From Methylomonas sp. LW13 (GTDB lineage: Bacteria; Pseudomonadota; Gammaproteobacteria; Methylococcales; Methylomonadaceae): a DNA stretch of 64,000 nucleotides. The position numbers and the translations under genes were made by a program. Where the stretch lies: the NCBI RefSeq assembly GCF_016865255.1, contig NZ_CP033381.1:868001-932000 (forward strand), written 5' to 3'. This document shows, piece after piece, positions 9,936 to 18,388 of the stretch; the stretch's first letter is position 1; every line of letters starts with the position of its first letter. The notes beneath the pieces are model-generated. The model did not search any database and was not told the DNA's origin. It saw only the letters and a list, made by a program, of their open reading frames with translations.

Positions 9936-10983
9936 TGATCGTTTGCCCCAGCAAGCCCTTAAACGCAGCGTTCTGGCGGGGATGGCGATTGCCGTGCTGC
10001 TGTTGACGGTTGTCGAGCTGAGGTTACGGCAAATCGGCTTTCAGCCCACTGTGCAGGACAGCAAGGAGTTATGGGCCACCGAACGCACTAAAGCCGCGTT
10101 GCTGGGTAAGCAGGCCCTGATCCTGGTCGGCGACTCGCGCATGCAACTGGATATGGATCTGGATGTATTGGCCGCCGCAACCGGCTTAACCCCAGTGCAA
10201 CTGGCGATAGACGGTTCGGAGTTCTTGCCGGTGTTGGCTGATTTGGCCGCCGATGACAGTATTACCGGTACCGTACTGGTGTCCGGCGATGTCTGGAAGT
10301 TGGTGGAAAAATCGCACACCGACCGCGCCAACGAATGGATAGATTTTTATCATCGGGAATATAAAGCCTTGGTGGCGCCCAAGCTGGAAACGCTATTGAA
10401 AAGCCGGGTGCAACAATGGTCTGCGTTATACGCCAGCGGCATGCCGGCCAGCGATTTGTTGATACGGCTGATTACGCCGGGCAAAGTCAGGCCGCTTTAT
10501 CTCAGTACCAAGCCTAATCGGCAACGCGATGCCGATTATCAATTGGTCGACCAGCCGATGTTTTATATTCAAAGAGTGTTGCGCAACCTCGGGCAAACGG
10601 TCGATCTCGCTAAAGTCGCTTCGCAAGCCGATTTCGAACGGTTGGTGATTGACGCCTTGCAGCAATCGGCGCCGACCCATTACGCGCCGGAGCAGTTTTT
10701 CTACGTCAATCGCCTTACAGACCGGATTTTGGAGCGGGGTGGCAAAATCGCCTTTATCAATTTCCCGATGGCAGGGTTAATTTTCGCCATTGATGAGCAT
10801 AGAAGCCCACGTGAATTCGGTTGGGATGTATTTGCCGCCCATAGCCGAGCAATAACTTTTAATTCTCAGGATTATCCGGCGTTAAACTTTGCGTTGCCGG
10901 ACGGCTCGCATTTGGATATGCGAGATAAACAGGCATTTACCACACAGCTGGTTTCGGGATTAAAAGCTAAAGCGGTTTTTTGA
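9910..10983 (+). CDS. SGNH-hydrolase-like membrane-anchored protein, MBOAT partner
   Basis: About 357 residues with one N-terminal membrane helix (VLAGMAIAVLLLTVVEL) and an extracytoplasmic domain. The segment LILVGDSRMQLDMD resembles block I of SGNH/GDSL esterases, with the nucleophile predicted as Ser76; a terminal D-x-x-H is suggested by FALPDGSHLDMRD. I chose the GTG at 9910, which overlaps the MBOAT gene by 26 bp; an in-frame GTG at 9880 would add ten residues. By analogy with AlgJ/AlgX partners of AlgI it probably completes acetyl transfer outside the membrane. Family-level assignment is moderate; the substrate is unknown. Confidence 0.7.
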   Translation: MHSYTSNSSDRLPQQALKRSVLAGMAIAVLLLTVVELRLRQIGFQPTVQDSKELWATERTKAALLGKQALILVGDSRMQLDMDLDVLAAATGLTPVQLAIDGSEFLPVLADLAADDSITGTVLVSGDVWKLVEKSHTDRANEWIDFYHREYKALVAPKLETLLKSRVQQWSALYASGMPASDLLIRLITPGKVRPLYLSTKPNRQRDADYQLVDQPMFYIQRVLRNLGQTVDLAKVASQADFERLVIDALQQSAPTHYAPEQFFYVNRLTDRILERGGKIAFINFPMAGLIFAIDEHRSPREFGWDVFAAHSRAITFNSQDYPALNFALPDGSHLDMRDKQAFTTQLVSGLKAKAVF

Positions 10984-11040
10984 AATCGCCTATACATAAG
11001 AGCGATTACTAACCCCGTCCTTAAATTCTTTGCGGCCGGC

Positions 11041-11092
11041 ATTCCCAAAGCGGGAATCTATTGCCGCGATTGAAATTCCACTTGCGCGGGAG
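11041..11092. repeat. Degenerate REP-like palindrome pair
   Basis: Two related stem-loops in the gap before the FHA gene: ATTCCC-aaagc-GGGAAT at 11041-11057 and ATTCCA-cttgcgc-GGGAGT at 11075-11092. They resemble the widespread ATTCCC...GGGAAT intergenic palindromes. The second copy is decayed. Confidence 0.5.
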
Positions 11093-11155
11093 TGACGAGA
11101 TTTAAGGGCCGGATAGCAAGCTTTGGCGCTGGCAATGTAACGATGAGGCAAATTG

Positions 11156-12850
11156 ATGGAAGACGATAAAACCGTTTTCATGGGTGTCGGTCCGTTTAAA
11201 GCACCGGAAGCGGATGCTGATCGCACCGTATTGGTCAAGCCGGAAACGCTACTGGTCGAATTGCTGAATATCAGCGGACAAGTGATAGCCAATTACGTCT
11301 TCGAGAACAGTTTCAGCGTGGGGCGTGCCCAAGAGAACTCGGTGGTCGTTAACGATCAATCCATCAGCCGGCATCATTTGCAAATCAAGCGCGAAGCGGA
11401 CGGCTGGTGGCTTTATGATTTAAACAGCACGCACGGCGTGTATCTGGATAAGAAAAGACTGGCCGCAAAAACCAAGTTGCATTTGCCGGTGTTGTTGGGT
11501 CTGGGCGTTTCGCCGTTTGAACTAAAAATTGCCTCCGCGAATGTAAAACCCGTTTTGCCCACGCCAAAGGACGATGCCACTTTATTTGCCGCTGCGCAAA
11601 CGCCGGTTTTAAATCAACCCATAGCCCCACGACCCAAGCCGCAACAGAATTTATCTGCCGACGCCATCAAAAACCGCCTGTTGTCCGAAGAAGAATCGGC
11701 GGATATGGGCGATTACACTCGCATGGTGCGGCGGGTGATCCGCGAGGATAGAACCGTCAGAACCAAAAACTATAAAAAACTGATTTGGTCCTTGGGAATC
11801 TTGTTTGTGATAGCCGCCGGCTTGGTCACTTACCAATACCTGGCGCTGGACAATGCCCGCAAGCTGGCGATCAATATGTTTTACGACGTCAAAACCTTGG
11901 AAGTCAGTTTGTCGCAAGCCGATATTCGCTTGGCGGAAAATATCGAATCTCTGGGTAAGGCTCTGGAGGAGTTAAAGGACGAAAAATTAAAGGTCTCGAA
12001 GGAGCGCATCAAAGCCGAACAGGCCAAAATTCTGGAAGAAAAAAAACGCCTGGCCGAGGAACGGCAAAAGCTGAAATTAATGAAAGCCAAATATCAGGAG
12101 TATCTAAAGGAAATCGATTTTCTACGCCTGAGCTTTCCGACCGATGAACAATACGAACGCGAGTTAATCACGCGGGTGGTCAGAGGCTTTGGCGAAAGCG
12201 AATTGGAACTGCCTGAAGAATTTGTCACGCAAGTGCGGCAATACATCAAAAATTGGCAAGATACCGGCAGATTGCGCCTGGCTATTAAAAACATGCAAGA
12301 CAACCAATACGGCCCGATGGTGCTTGAAGCTTTGGATAAGGAAGGTCTGCCCGCTTATTTTATGTATTTGCCGCTGCAGGAAAGCAATTACGACACGAAA
12401 GCGATAGGGCCGGAAACACGCTTTGGGATTGCCAAGGGTGCCTGGCAATTTTTGGCGACCACCGGACAGGAATACGGGCTGCCGCCCGGACCGCTGGCGA
12501 ATGTTAGGGAGTACGACGAGCAGGACGCGCGCTTTGACTTTGCGCAGGCCACCCAGGCCGGCGCCAAGTACCTGAAATACATCTACAGCAAGCAGGCGCA
12601 GGCATCGGGCTTGTTGGTGATGGCCAGTTATAACTACGGCCATAATAAGGTACGCGGGATGGTGGAAAAAATGCCGGATAACCCGCGCGACCGCAACTTC
12701 TGGAAATTCATCCAGCAATACGAAATTCCAGTAGAAACCTATGATTACGTGTTTTACATCGTCTCGGCGGCGGTGATAGGCGAAGACCCTAAGCATTTCG
12801 GTTTCGACTTCAGCCCGCCACTGTTACAAATATCTCAGGCCGTTAATTGA
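11156..12850 (+). CDS. FHA domain - membrane helix - coiled coil - lytic transglycosylase fusion
   Basis: A 564-residue protein with an unusual domain order. Residues about 35-110 form an FHA phosphothreonine-binding domain (FSVGRAQENSVVVND then SISRHHL and LNSTHGVYLD). A membrane helix follows at about 206-228 (IWSLGILFVIAAGLVTY), then a strongly charged coiled coil at about 245-325 rich in Lys and Glu. The C-terminal half is a transglycosylase SLT domain with catalytic Glu409 in YLPLQESNYD and the GAWQFLATTGQEYGL and MASYNYG blocks. Topology puts the FHA domain in the cytoplasm and the wall-cutting domain in the periplasm. ATG at 11156 with GAGG seven bases upstream is preferred to the TTG one codon earlier. 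This suggests phospho-signal control of local wall cleavage; that role is inferred. Confidence 0.88.
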   Translation: MEDDKTVFMGVGPFKAPEADADRTVLVKPETLLVELLNISGQVIANYVFENSFSVGRAQENSVVVNDQSISRHHLQIKREADGWWLYDLNSTHGVYLDKKRLAAKTKLHLPVLLGLGVSPFELKIASANVKPVLPTPKDDATLFAAAQTPVLNQPIAPRPKPQQNLSADAIKNRLLSEEESADMGDYTRMVRRVIREDRTVRTKNYKKLIWSLGILFVIAAGLVTYQYLALDNARKLAINMFYDVKTLEVSLSQADIRLAENIESLGKALEELKDEKLKVSKERIKAEQAKILEEKKRLAEERQKLKLMKAKYQEYLKEIDFLRLSFPTDEQYERELITRVVRGFGESELELPEEFVTQVRQYIKNWQDTGRLRLAIKNMQDNQYGPMVLEALDKEGLPAYFMYLPLQESNYDTKAIGPETRFGIAKGAWQFLATTGQEYGLPPGPLANVREYDEQDARFDFAQATQAGAKYLKYIYSKQAQASGLLVMASYNYGHNKVRGMVEKMPDNPRDRNFWKFIQQYEIPVETYDYVFYIVSAAVIGEDPKHFGFDFSPPLLQISQAVN

Positions 12851-13247
12851 TAGGTCTGATTTAATTCGGTAGCTTCGATAACACTGGGTATGTTGCAGCA
12901 CACAAGCTTGGGCTTGAACCTAGCGGCATATTCCGATGCGGAACGCCGGCCGTAAACTTCCGGCGTCATACAGACACTTTGTACTGGTCAGTGGCAATGC
13001 GGGGTGGTTCATCGGAGCCTTCGGAACGCTTGACGGAGACGGAAAGCTTTCCAACGTTTCCGCAATCGATGTCTATCCGTTTGCCACCCCCAAGAACTTC
13101 GGATACTGGGCTGGCGCTGGACCGGTTAATCCTTGAAGTCCAGAAATACCTTTGTTATGGCTATCAAAGCGAGCCATTACTTCGGCAATACAGCGCTTAT
13201 TGGTACACCCCATTCAATTCTCTACCCACCACCACAAGGAAACAAAG
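12851..13247. other. Gene-free 0.4 kb stretch
   Basis: No convincing gene. Two short overlapping open frames (12936-13136 and 12979-13251) have no recognisable motif. The AAGGAAAC just before 13248 is the ribosome binding site of the next gene. It may contain decayed coding sequence, but I cannot name a parent. Confidence 0.4.
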
Positions 13248-13667
13248 ATGAGTATGACGCTTTGGTTGAATATCCGTAACGGCGAAACTTACGAGAGCAA
13301 CGGCGAAGATCATTCCGCTGTCTTCTACCTGCAAGAGCCACTGGATGCGTTGGCTGACAAACTCAATGTCACCCCGCTTAGCGCCTTTTATGATGATACT
13401 GACGTTCGCTATAACATGGACGAAACCGGCGAGTTTGAAGACTGCGAAGAAGGCTGGTCGGCATCAGTTGCCAATTGGTTTCCGGCCGCAGCCGTATTGT
13501 CTTCGGTATCCGTGATATTGGACCACCTGCAAACCAATCCTAACGCGCTAACGACCGCGGACGGCTGGAAGCAAGACGATGCCATTGACGAGCTTACCGA
13601 TTTTAGGTCTGAGCTTGAGCGTGTCGCAGCGCAGTCAAGCACGGTCCATCTATGTATCGTCATGTGA
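13248..13667 (+). CDS. Hypothetical acidic protein
   Basis: 139 residues starting at ATG 13248 with an AAGGAAAC site just upstream; the frame is open further 5' but that extension looks non-coding. The protein is acidic, has no signal peptide or membrane helix, and is rich in Asp and Glu around residues 46-65 (DDTDVRYNMDETGEFEDCEEG). It appears cytosolic. I do not recognise a family. The gene stands alone and is followed by a hairpin terminator. Its isolation beside decayed sequence makes immunity-like or accessory origin possible but unproven. Confidence 0.6.
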   Translation: MSMTLWLNIRNGETYESNGEDHSAVFYLQEPLDALADKLNVTPLSAFYDDTDVRYNMDETGEFEDCEEGWSASVANWFPAAAVLSSVSVILDHLQTNPNALTTADGWKQDDAIDELTDFRSELERVAAQSSTVHLCIVM

Positions 13668-13687
13668 CGCCTAGCCTGGTAATCAAA

Positions 13688-13726
13688 CGGACCTGCGCAA
13701 AAAAAAGTGCAGATCCGTTATTTCTA
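13688..13726 (+). terminator. Probable terminator of the 13.25 kb gene
   Basis: Ten-base stem with one mismatch, ACGGACCTGC (13688-13697) against GCAGATCCGT (13709-13718), with an A-rich eleven-base loop and a T-rich tail (TATTTCT). It starts about 20 bases after the stop codon. Confidence 0.45.
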
Positions 13727-13756
13727 AGGTCGATCTAAAGGCGTCCGAATGGCCGA

Positions 13757-13835
13757 CTAAAGCGGAAATTTGTGCCGCTGTTTGACACCATGGTATCAGT
13801 AAGGATGTGGTGGCTCTCGGGCTGGGCTCGGGCGA
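13757..13835 (+). repeat. Diverged repeat, left copy (flanks the efflux module)
   Basis: About 80 bp starting CTAAAGCGGAAATTTGTGCC that aligns, with few gaps and roughly three-quarters identity by eye, to 21727-21803 in the same orientation. In frame it reads KAEICAAV-stop-HHGISKDVV, and the right copy reads KAEIFAKLFYHGVNKDVLL, so both look like remnants of one coding segment. Between 13668 and 14018 nothing else is seen except the promoter of the regulator gene. Confidence 0.65.
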
Positions 13836-14018
13836 CTTACAATCGATCAAGAACAAAGTAGACGCTGACTGATCAATTTCGACCCTAAGGCGCCATTGAT
13901 CTACTCTAATCACGAACGGCCGTTATCGATACGTTCGCGAACATTCGAACGGCCTTAACTATTACTTAAATCTTGTTCATTTACACTGTTGACCATCTGA
14001 AGAATTTTTAAGGTCAAC

Positions 14019-14684
14019 ATGCGTTTGTTATTAGCGGAAGACGATCCGATGATCGGCCAGTCGATCCGGGATGGATTGCAGTTGGATGGCTTCGTGGTCG
14101 ATTGGGTGCAGGACGGCGAACTAGCCAAACACGCTCTATCCAATGTGTCGGGCGAGTACGCGCTATTGTTACTCGACTTAGGGCTGCCGCGTTTAGCAGG
14201 TTTAGAATTGCTGACCCTGCTGCGCAAATCCGGCAACCCCATTCCGGTATTGATTTTAACGGCGCGCGATGCGCTGAGCGATCGAATCGCTGGACTCAAT
14301 AGCGGTGCCGACGACTATTTGGTCAAGCCCTTTGCCCTGGAAGAACTGGTCGCCCGTATTCACGCGCTGATACGCCGGAGTGCCGGACGCGGTTCATCCG
14401 ACATTGCATACGGTGCGTTGCGCATCAATCCGTTGAGCCACGAAGCTTGGTTGCGCGATACCCTGATTGATTTATCCGCCCGTGAGTTTGCTTTGCTCCA
14501 TGCGTTGCTGGAGCAACCGGGGGCAGTGCTGTCCCGCACGCAATTGGAAGAGCGTCTCTATGGATGGGGCCAGGAAGTGGCCAGCAATGCAATCGATGTC
14601 CACCTACACAACCTGCGCCGCAAACTCGGTGCGGACATCATTTTTAATGTGCGTGGCGTTGGCTTTAAAGTGGTGAAGCCATGA
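14019..14684 (+). CDS. OmpR/PhoB-family response regulator (QseB/PmrA-like)
   Basis: DNA-binding regulator of 221 residues. The receiver domain has the acidic pair Asp8/Asp9, the phosphoacceptor Asp53 (LLLLDLGLPR), Thr81 and Lys103 (LVKPF). The winged-helix domain has the NAIDVHLHNLRRKL recognition region and ends GVGFKVVKP. AAGG sits five bases before the ATG. The stop overlaps the start of the sensor kinase gene as ATGA. It heads a five-gene unit with an RND efflux system, which it most likely controls. Confidence 0.92.
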   Translation: MRLLLAEDDPMIGQSIRDGLQLDGFVVDWVQDGELAKHALSNVSGEYALLLLDLGLPRLAGLELLTLLRKSGNPIPVLILTARDALSDRIAGLNSGADDYLVKPFALEELVARIHALIRRSAGRGSSDIAYGALRINPLSHEAWLRDTLIDLSAREFALLHALLEQPGAVLSRTQLEERLYGWGQEVASNAIDVHLHNLRRKLGADIIFNVRGVGFKVVKP

Positions 14685-16006
14685 ACAGCTCTATCCGCAA
14701 ACGGTTAACTTTTTGGTTAATGCCCGTTTTACTGCTGACCGGCACCGCGTTTGCCGTACCGACTTGGCTGAACGTGCATGAAGAAATTGACGAACTGTTC
14801 GACAAGGTATTGTTGGATGCGGCTTACGCTCTGTCTCATGCAAATTACGCGCAAGGCGTAAAACCCGATTCTAACGACCTCGCATTGCACGGTGATGGTA
14901 TTGATTTGGTCAGTCAGATTCGCGATTCAGAGGGGCGAATCCTATTTCAATCCCATCCGTTCTCGCCGATTCCACAAGTTGGAAAACCGGGCTATGACAC
15001 CGTTAACTGGCAAAACCAAGCGTGGCGCGTTGTTAATTTAAAAACCGATAAGGGTTTGGTTCAGGTCGCACAAGCGCTGCAAGAGCGCCGTGAAACCGCC
15101 AATGAAATCACCTTGCATGTATTGACGCCGCTGCTGATTTTACTGCCGGCATTGACCTTATGGGTTGGTTGGGCGATTGGTCGAGGTTTGGCACCGCTGG
15201 CGCAAGTCGCCGATGCCGTGGCTCATCGCAATCCTCATTCGTTAGACCCCATCCCAGACAAGGGTTTGCCCGCAGAAGTCAGCATTCTAGTCGGCGCATT
15301 GAACGGGTTACTGAACCAATTGAATCAGGCGCTATCAGCCCAGCGTCAATTCACCGCCGATGCCGCCCATGAACTGCGTAGTCCACTCACCGCACTGTCC
15401 TTGCAGGCACAACTGGCCGAGCGTGCCACTGAACCGGATCGGCGTGCCCTGGCTTTGCAAACCTTGCGGCAAGGCATAGCCCGTGCCAGTCATTTGGTGC
15501 AGCAATTACTGACCCTGGCCCGCCTCGATCCGGAAGCCGGCGATTCTCCGTTTAAACCTTTGTTCCTGGATGATCTGGCGCGGGACGTGGTCGCTGACTT
15601 TGCCCCGCTCGCCGCCAATCGCCATATCGATCTCGGCCTGTCGCGCGCGGATCACGTCAGGGTTACCGGAGCCGAAGAGGCGCTGCGGATTTTGCTCGGT
15701 AATCTGATCGATAACGCCATCCGTTATTCACCGGCCGACGCACACATTGACATCAGCGTCATCGGCGATACCAAAACGGTTAGTCTGGAAGTCAATGATA
15801 CCGGCCCCGGGATTGCCTTGGATGAGCGAGATCGCGTGTTCGACCGGTTTTACCGGGTTTTGCATAGCGCCGAATCCGGCAGTGGCTTGGGCTTGGCTAT
15901 CGCCAAACGGATTGCCGAGCAGCACCAGGCTGACATTACCTTGAGCGATGGGGATGGCGGCATGGGCTTGAAGGTGATCGTCACATTCCCGGAGAACCGT
16001 GCATGA
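14681..16006 (+). CDS. Sensor histidine kinase (QseC/PmrB-like)
   Basis: 441 residues. Two membrane segments (about 10-28 and 145-168) bracket a periplasmic sensor region of roughly 115 residues; a HAMP-like stretch follows. The dimerisation/phosphoacceptor box is AADAAHELRSPLTALS with His230, and the ATPase domain has the N box (LGNLIDNAIRYS), G1 (VNDTGPGI) and G2 (GSGLGLAIAKRIAEQH). Overlaps of 4 bp with both neighbours show a tight operon. The stimulus is not evident; a metal ion is plausible because the pump is HME-like. Confidence 0.92.
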   Translation: MNSSIRKRLTFWLMPVLLLTGTAFAVPTWLNVHEEIDELFDKVLLDAAYALSHANYAQGVKPDSNDLALHGDGIDLVSQIRDSEGRILFQSHPFSPIPQVGKPGYDTVNWQNQAWRVVNLKTDKGLVQVAQALQERRETANEITLHVLTPLLILLPALTLWVGWAIGRGLAPLAQVADAVAHRNPHSLDPIPDKGLPAEVSILVGALNGLLNQLNQALSAQRQFTADAAHELRSPLTALSLQAQLAERATEPDRRALALQTLRQGIARASHLVQQLLTLARLDPEAGDSPFKPLFLDDLARDVVADFAPLAANRHIDLGLSRADHVRVTGAEEALRILLGNLIDNAIRYSPADAHIDISVIGDTKTVSLEVNDTGPGIALDERDRVFDRFYRVLHSAESGSGLGLAIAKRIAEQHQADITLSDGDGGMGLKVIVTFPENRA

Positions 16007-17325
16007 TGGCTTCTCTACTCAGGTATTTTCCGTTAACGATTTTGGCTTTGTCATTGTCGGCTTGCACCCCGCAAGGTTTGGGGCTAAATGACGTTGCCAA
16101 CGATCTTGAACAGCGCACCGGTCAGCGTTTTGCTGAAACGCGTGCCGACGAAACCGCATGGCCGGCCAATGTAGCAATGGATGACGGCTTATCCGAAGAC
16201 GAGTTGGTCAGCTTGGCGCTTTGGAACAATGCCGCCTTTCGCGCGACCTTGGCCGATTTAGGCTTGTTCCGGGCCGATCTCGTGCAAACGGGTATGCTGC
16301 CCAACCCCACCTTCTCGATGCTGGTGCCATGGGGCGCAAAACCCTTGGAACTTACTGTGCGCTATCCGTTGGAAATTTTCTGGCTACGACCACAACGGGT
16401 CGAGTTGGCCCAATTGGATGTTGAACAAACCGCTCAACGCCTGGTGCAAACCGGATTGGACTTGATTCGCGATGTTCGCATCGCCCACGCCGAATTGAGC
16501 TTGGCCAAGCGACGCGCGGAATTGGCTGAATCCGCTGTCACACTGAGTCAGGCTATCGCCGAACTCACGCAAGCCCGGTTGAAAGCCGGCGATGCTAGTG
16601 AACTCGAAGTGACCACTGCGCAGGTCGATGCCCTGCAAGCTCTGGAACAAAAAGGCCGCCTGCAACGCGATTGCGAGATTGCCGGCGAGCGCTTGCGGCA
16701 TTTGGTTGGATTGAGTCTGGAGCAGTGGCCGGGAAACGTTAGTACGGAACTGTTAGCCCATGATGACCGGTTCGATACCGAAAAGCTGGTCGAACAGGCG
16801 CTACTGGCACGTCCCGATCTACGTGCTGCGCAAATCAATGTCGAAGCCGCAGGCGAACGTATTGGCCTGGCGCGCGCCGAAATCTTTAATATCACCGCCA
16901 GCCTCAACGCCAAACAAATCAATGGGCCTTTGCTGGCAGGCCCGGGCTTGGACCTGACGTTACCCATCGTCAATCAGAATCAAGGTGGCGTCGCCCAAGC
17001 CCAGGCTCGTTTTGATAAGGCCGCCAGGCAATATGTTACCACCCGACAACGGATCGCCTTGGATGTCCGCGAAGCCCATGCCCGCTTGCAACAGGCCGGC
17101 CAAAGTCTACAACAGTGGCAACAGACTATTTTGCCGCCGCTGCAAACTGCCATACAGGATGCTGAAAACGCCTATGCGGCCGGTAATGTCACTTACCTGT
17201 TCGTACTCGAAACCCAACGCCGTTGGCTGGATGCGCAATTAAAAACCGCGCAAGCCGCCGCCGACTTCCACCGCGCCCGCGCGGAACTGGAACGCAGTGT
17301 CGGCCAGCGTCTAAAGCCTGCTTGA
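16003..17325 (+). CDS. TolC/CusC-like outer-membrane efflux lipoprotein
   Basis: 440 residues with a lipoprotein signal ending in the lipobox LSAC (ILALSLSACTP), so the mature protein is probably lipid-anchored in the outer membrane. The rest has the two repeated outer-membrane-efflux halves made of long amphipathic helices rich in Ala, Leu, Gln and Arg. It would form the exit duct for the RND pump encoded downstream. The start overlaps the kinase stop as ATGA. Confidence 0.9.
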   Translation: MMASLLRYFPLTILALSLSACTPQGLGLNDVANDLEQRTGQRFAETRADETAWPANVAMDDGLSEDELVSLALWNNAAFRATLADLGLFRADLVQTGMLPNPTFSMLVPWGAKPLELTVRYPLEIFWLRPQRVELAQLDVEQTAQRLVQTGLDLIRDVRIAHAELSLAKRRAELAESAVTLSQAIAELTQARLKAGDASELEVTTAQVDALQALEQKGRLQRDCEIAGERLRHLVGLSLEQWPGNVSTELLAHDDRFDTEKLVEQALLARPDLRAAQINVEAAGERIGLARAEIFNITASLNAKQINGPLLAGPGLDLTLPIVNQNQGGVAQAQARFDKAARQYVTTRQRIALDVREAHARLQQAGQSLQQWQQTILPPLQTAIQDAENAYAAGNVTYLFVLETQRRWLDAQLKTAQAAADFHRARAELERSVGQRLKPA

Positions 17326-17359
17326 CTCATTATTTCCCGGAATTCAAGACTGGACCTAT

Positions 17360-18388
17360 ATGAACCGCGTGTCTCCAAACCACAAACGCCTGTTGTCGGC
17401 TTTAGTGCTTGTGACCGGTCACCTAATGGCTGCCGAAACCACTGCGCCGCCCGCCAAAATAGAAAATCCGGTCAAGGAAAGTAATCTGACCCAAGTCGTT
17501 TTGGCACCTGAAGCCGCCAAGCGGCTGGGCATTGTCACGATGAAGCTTGAAAAACGGCCGCTGAGGCGTACGCGCTTGTTCGGCGGCGAGATTACGCTGC
17601 CGGCCTTGAATGGTTCAGGAAAAGGTAACCAGCAATCGGTTTATACCATCCTGCCATCGCTGGCACCGGCCGAACTGGTGCGTTTGGCACAATCGCAAAT
17701 CGACGCCGACGGTCAGGTGGAACAGGCCAAGGTGCAAGTGCAAGCCGCGCAAATCGCCTTGAATCGGGCCGAACAGATGCGCCGCGACAAGGTGGGCACC
17801 GAACGCTCGGTCGATGATGCGCGAATACAGCTAGGCTTGGCCGAGGCCAACCTGAAAACCGCGCACGAACGCCGCGATTTGCTGGGTCCTGCGCTGTTAG
17901 ACGTCAACAACCGCAGCACGTTTTGGGTGCGGGTGCCGGTCTATGTCGATGATGTGCCGGGCTTGAATGCCACTGCCCAAGCACAGGTTGGCGGGCTGAC
18001 AAATTCGTCCGAGAATGCCACCCTTCCTGCGGTACCGGTGGCGGCACCGCCTTCCGCCAATCCGGCTGCCGCCACGGTCGACTTATTCTACGAAGTCAAG
18101 AATTCGGATGCATCACTACGTCCCGGTCAGCGCGTTGGCGTGTCCGTCCCGCTGCGTAGCGAAGACGAGAATCTCGTCGTACCGTGGTCGGCGATTGTGT
18201 ATGACGTAAACGGCGGAAGTTGGATTTATCAAGTACTGCAAGCCAATGTTTATCAGCGCCGGCGGGTGCAAGTGCTGCGGGTGGTTGACGATCAAGCCGC
18301 CGTGACGGGCGACATTGTGGCCGGTATCGAGCTGGTCAGTTTGGGCGTGGCCGAATTGTTCGGCACCGAATTTGGTGTCGGCAAATGA
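17360..18388 (+). CDS. RND efflux periplasmic adaptor, apparently without lipoyl domain
   Basis: Membrane-fusion-type adaptor of 342 residues with an N-terminal signal-like segment ending MAAETT. The coiled-coil hairpin is clear (about 110-175, [19 protein letters not shown] onward), as is the beta-barrel region ([17 protein letters not shown] to [20 protein letters not shown]). The glycine-rich half-motifs that normally form the lipoyl domain on both sides of the hairpin are not visible: the sequence passes from GGEITLP via a short GSGKGNQQ linker to the hairpin, and from LLGPALLDV directly to the barrel. The length is short for the family. The 3' end overlaps the pump gene by 4 bp. Confidence 0.85.
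   Translation: MNRVSPNHKRLLSALVLVTGHLMAAETTAPPAKIENPVKESNLTQVVLAPEAAKRLGIVTMKLEKRPLRRTRLFGGEITLPALNGSGKGNQQSVYTILPSLAPAELVRLAQSQIDADGQVEQAKVQVQAAQIALNRAEQMRRDKVGTERSVDDARIQLGLAEANLKTAHERRDLLGPALLDVNNRSTFWVRVPVYVDDVPGLNATAQAQVGGLTNSSENATLPAVPVAAPPSANPAAATVDLFYEVKNSDASLRPGQRVGVSVPLRSEDENLVVPWSAIVYDVNGGSWIYQVLQANVYQRRRVQVLRVVDDQAAVTGDIVAGIELVSLGVAELFGTEFGVGK

Noticed and set aside
12936-13251. Two overlapping short open frames as genes
   Set aside because: No recognisable motif, unlikely composition and no ribosome binding site.
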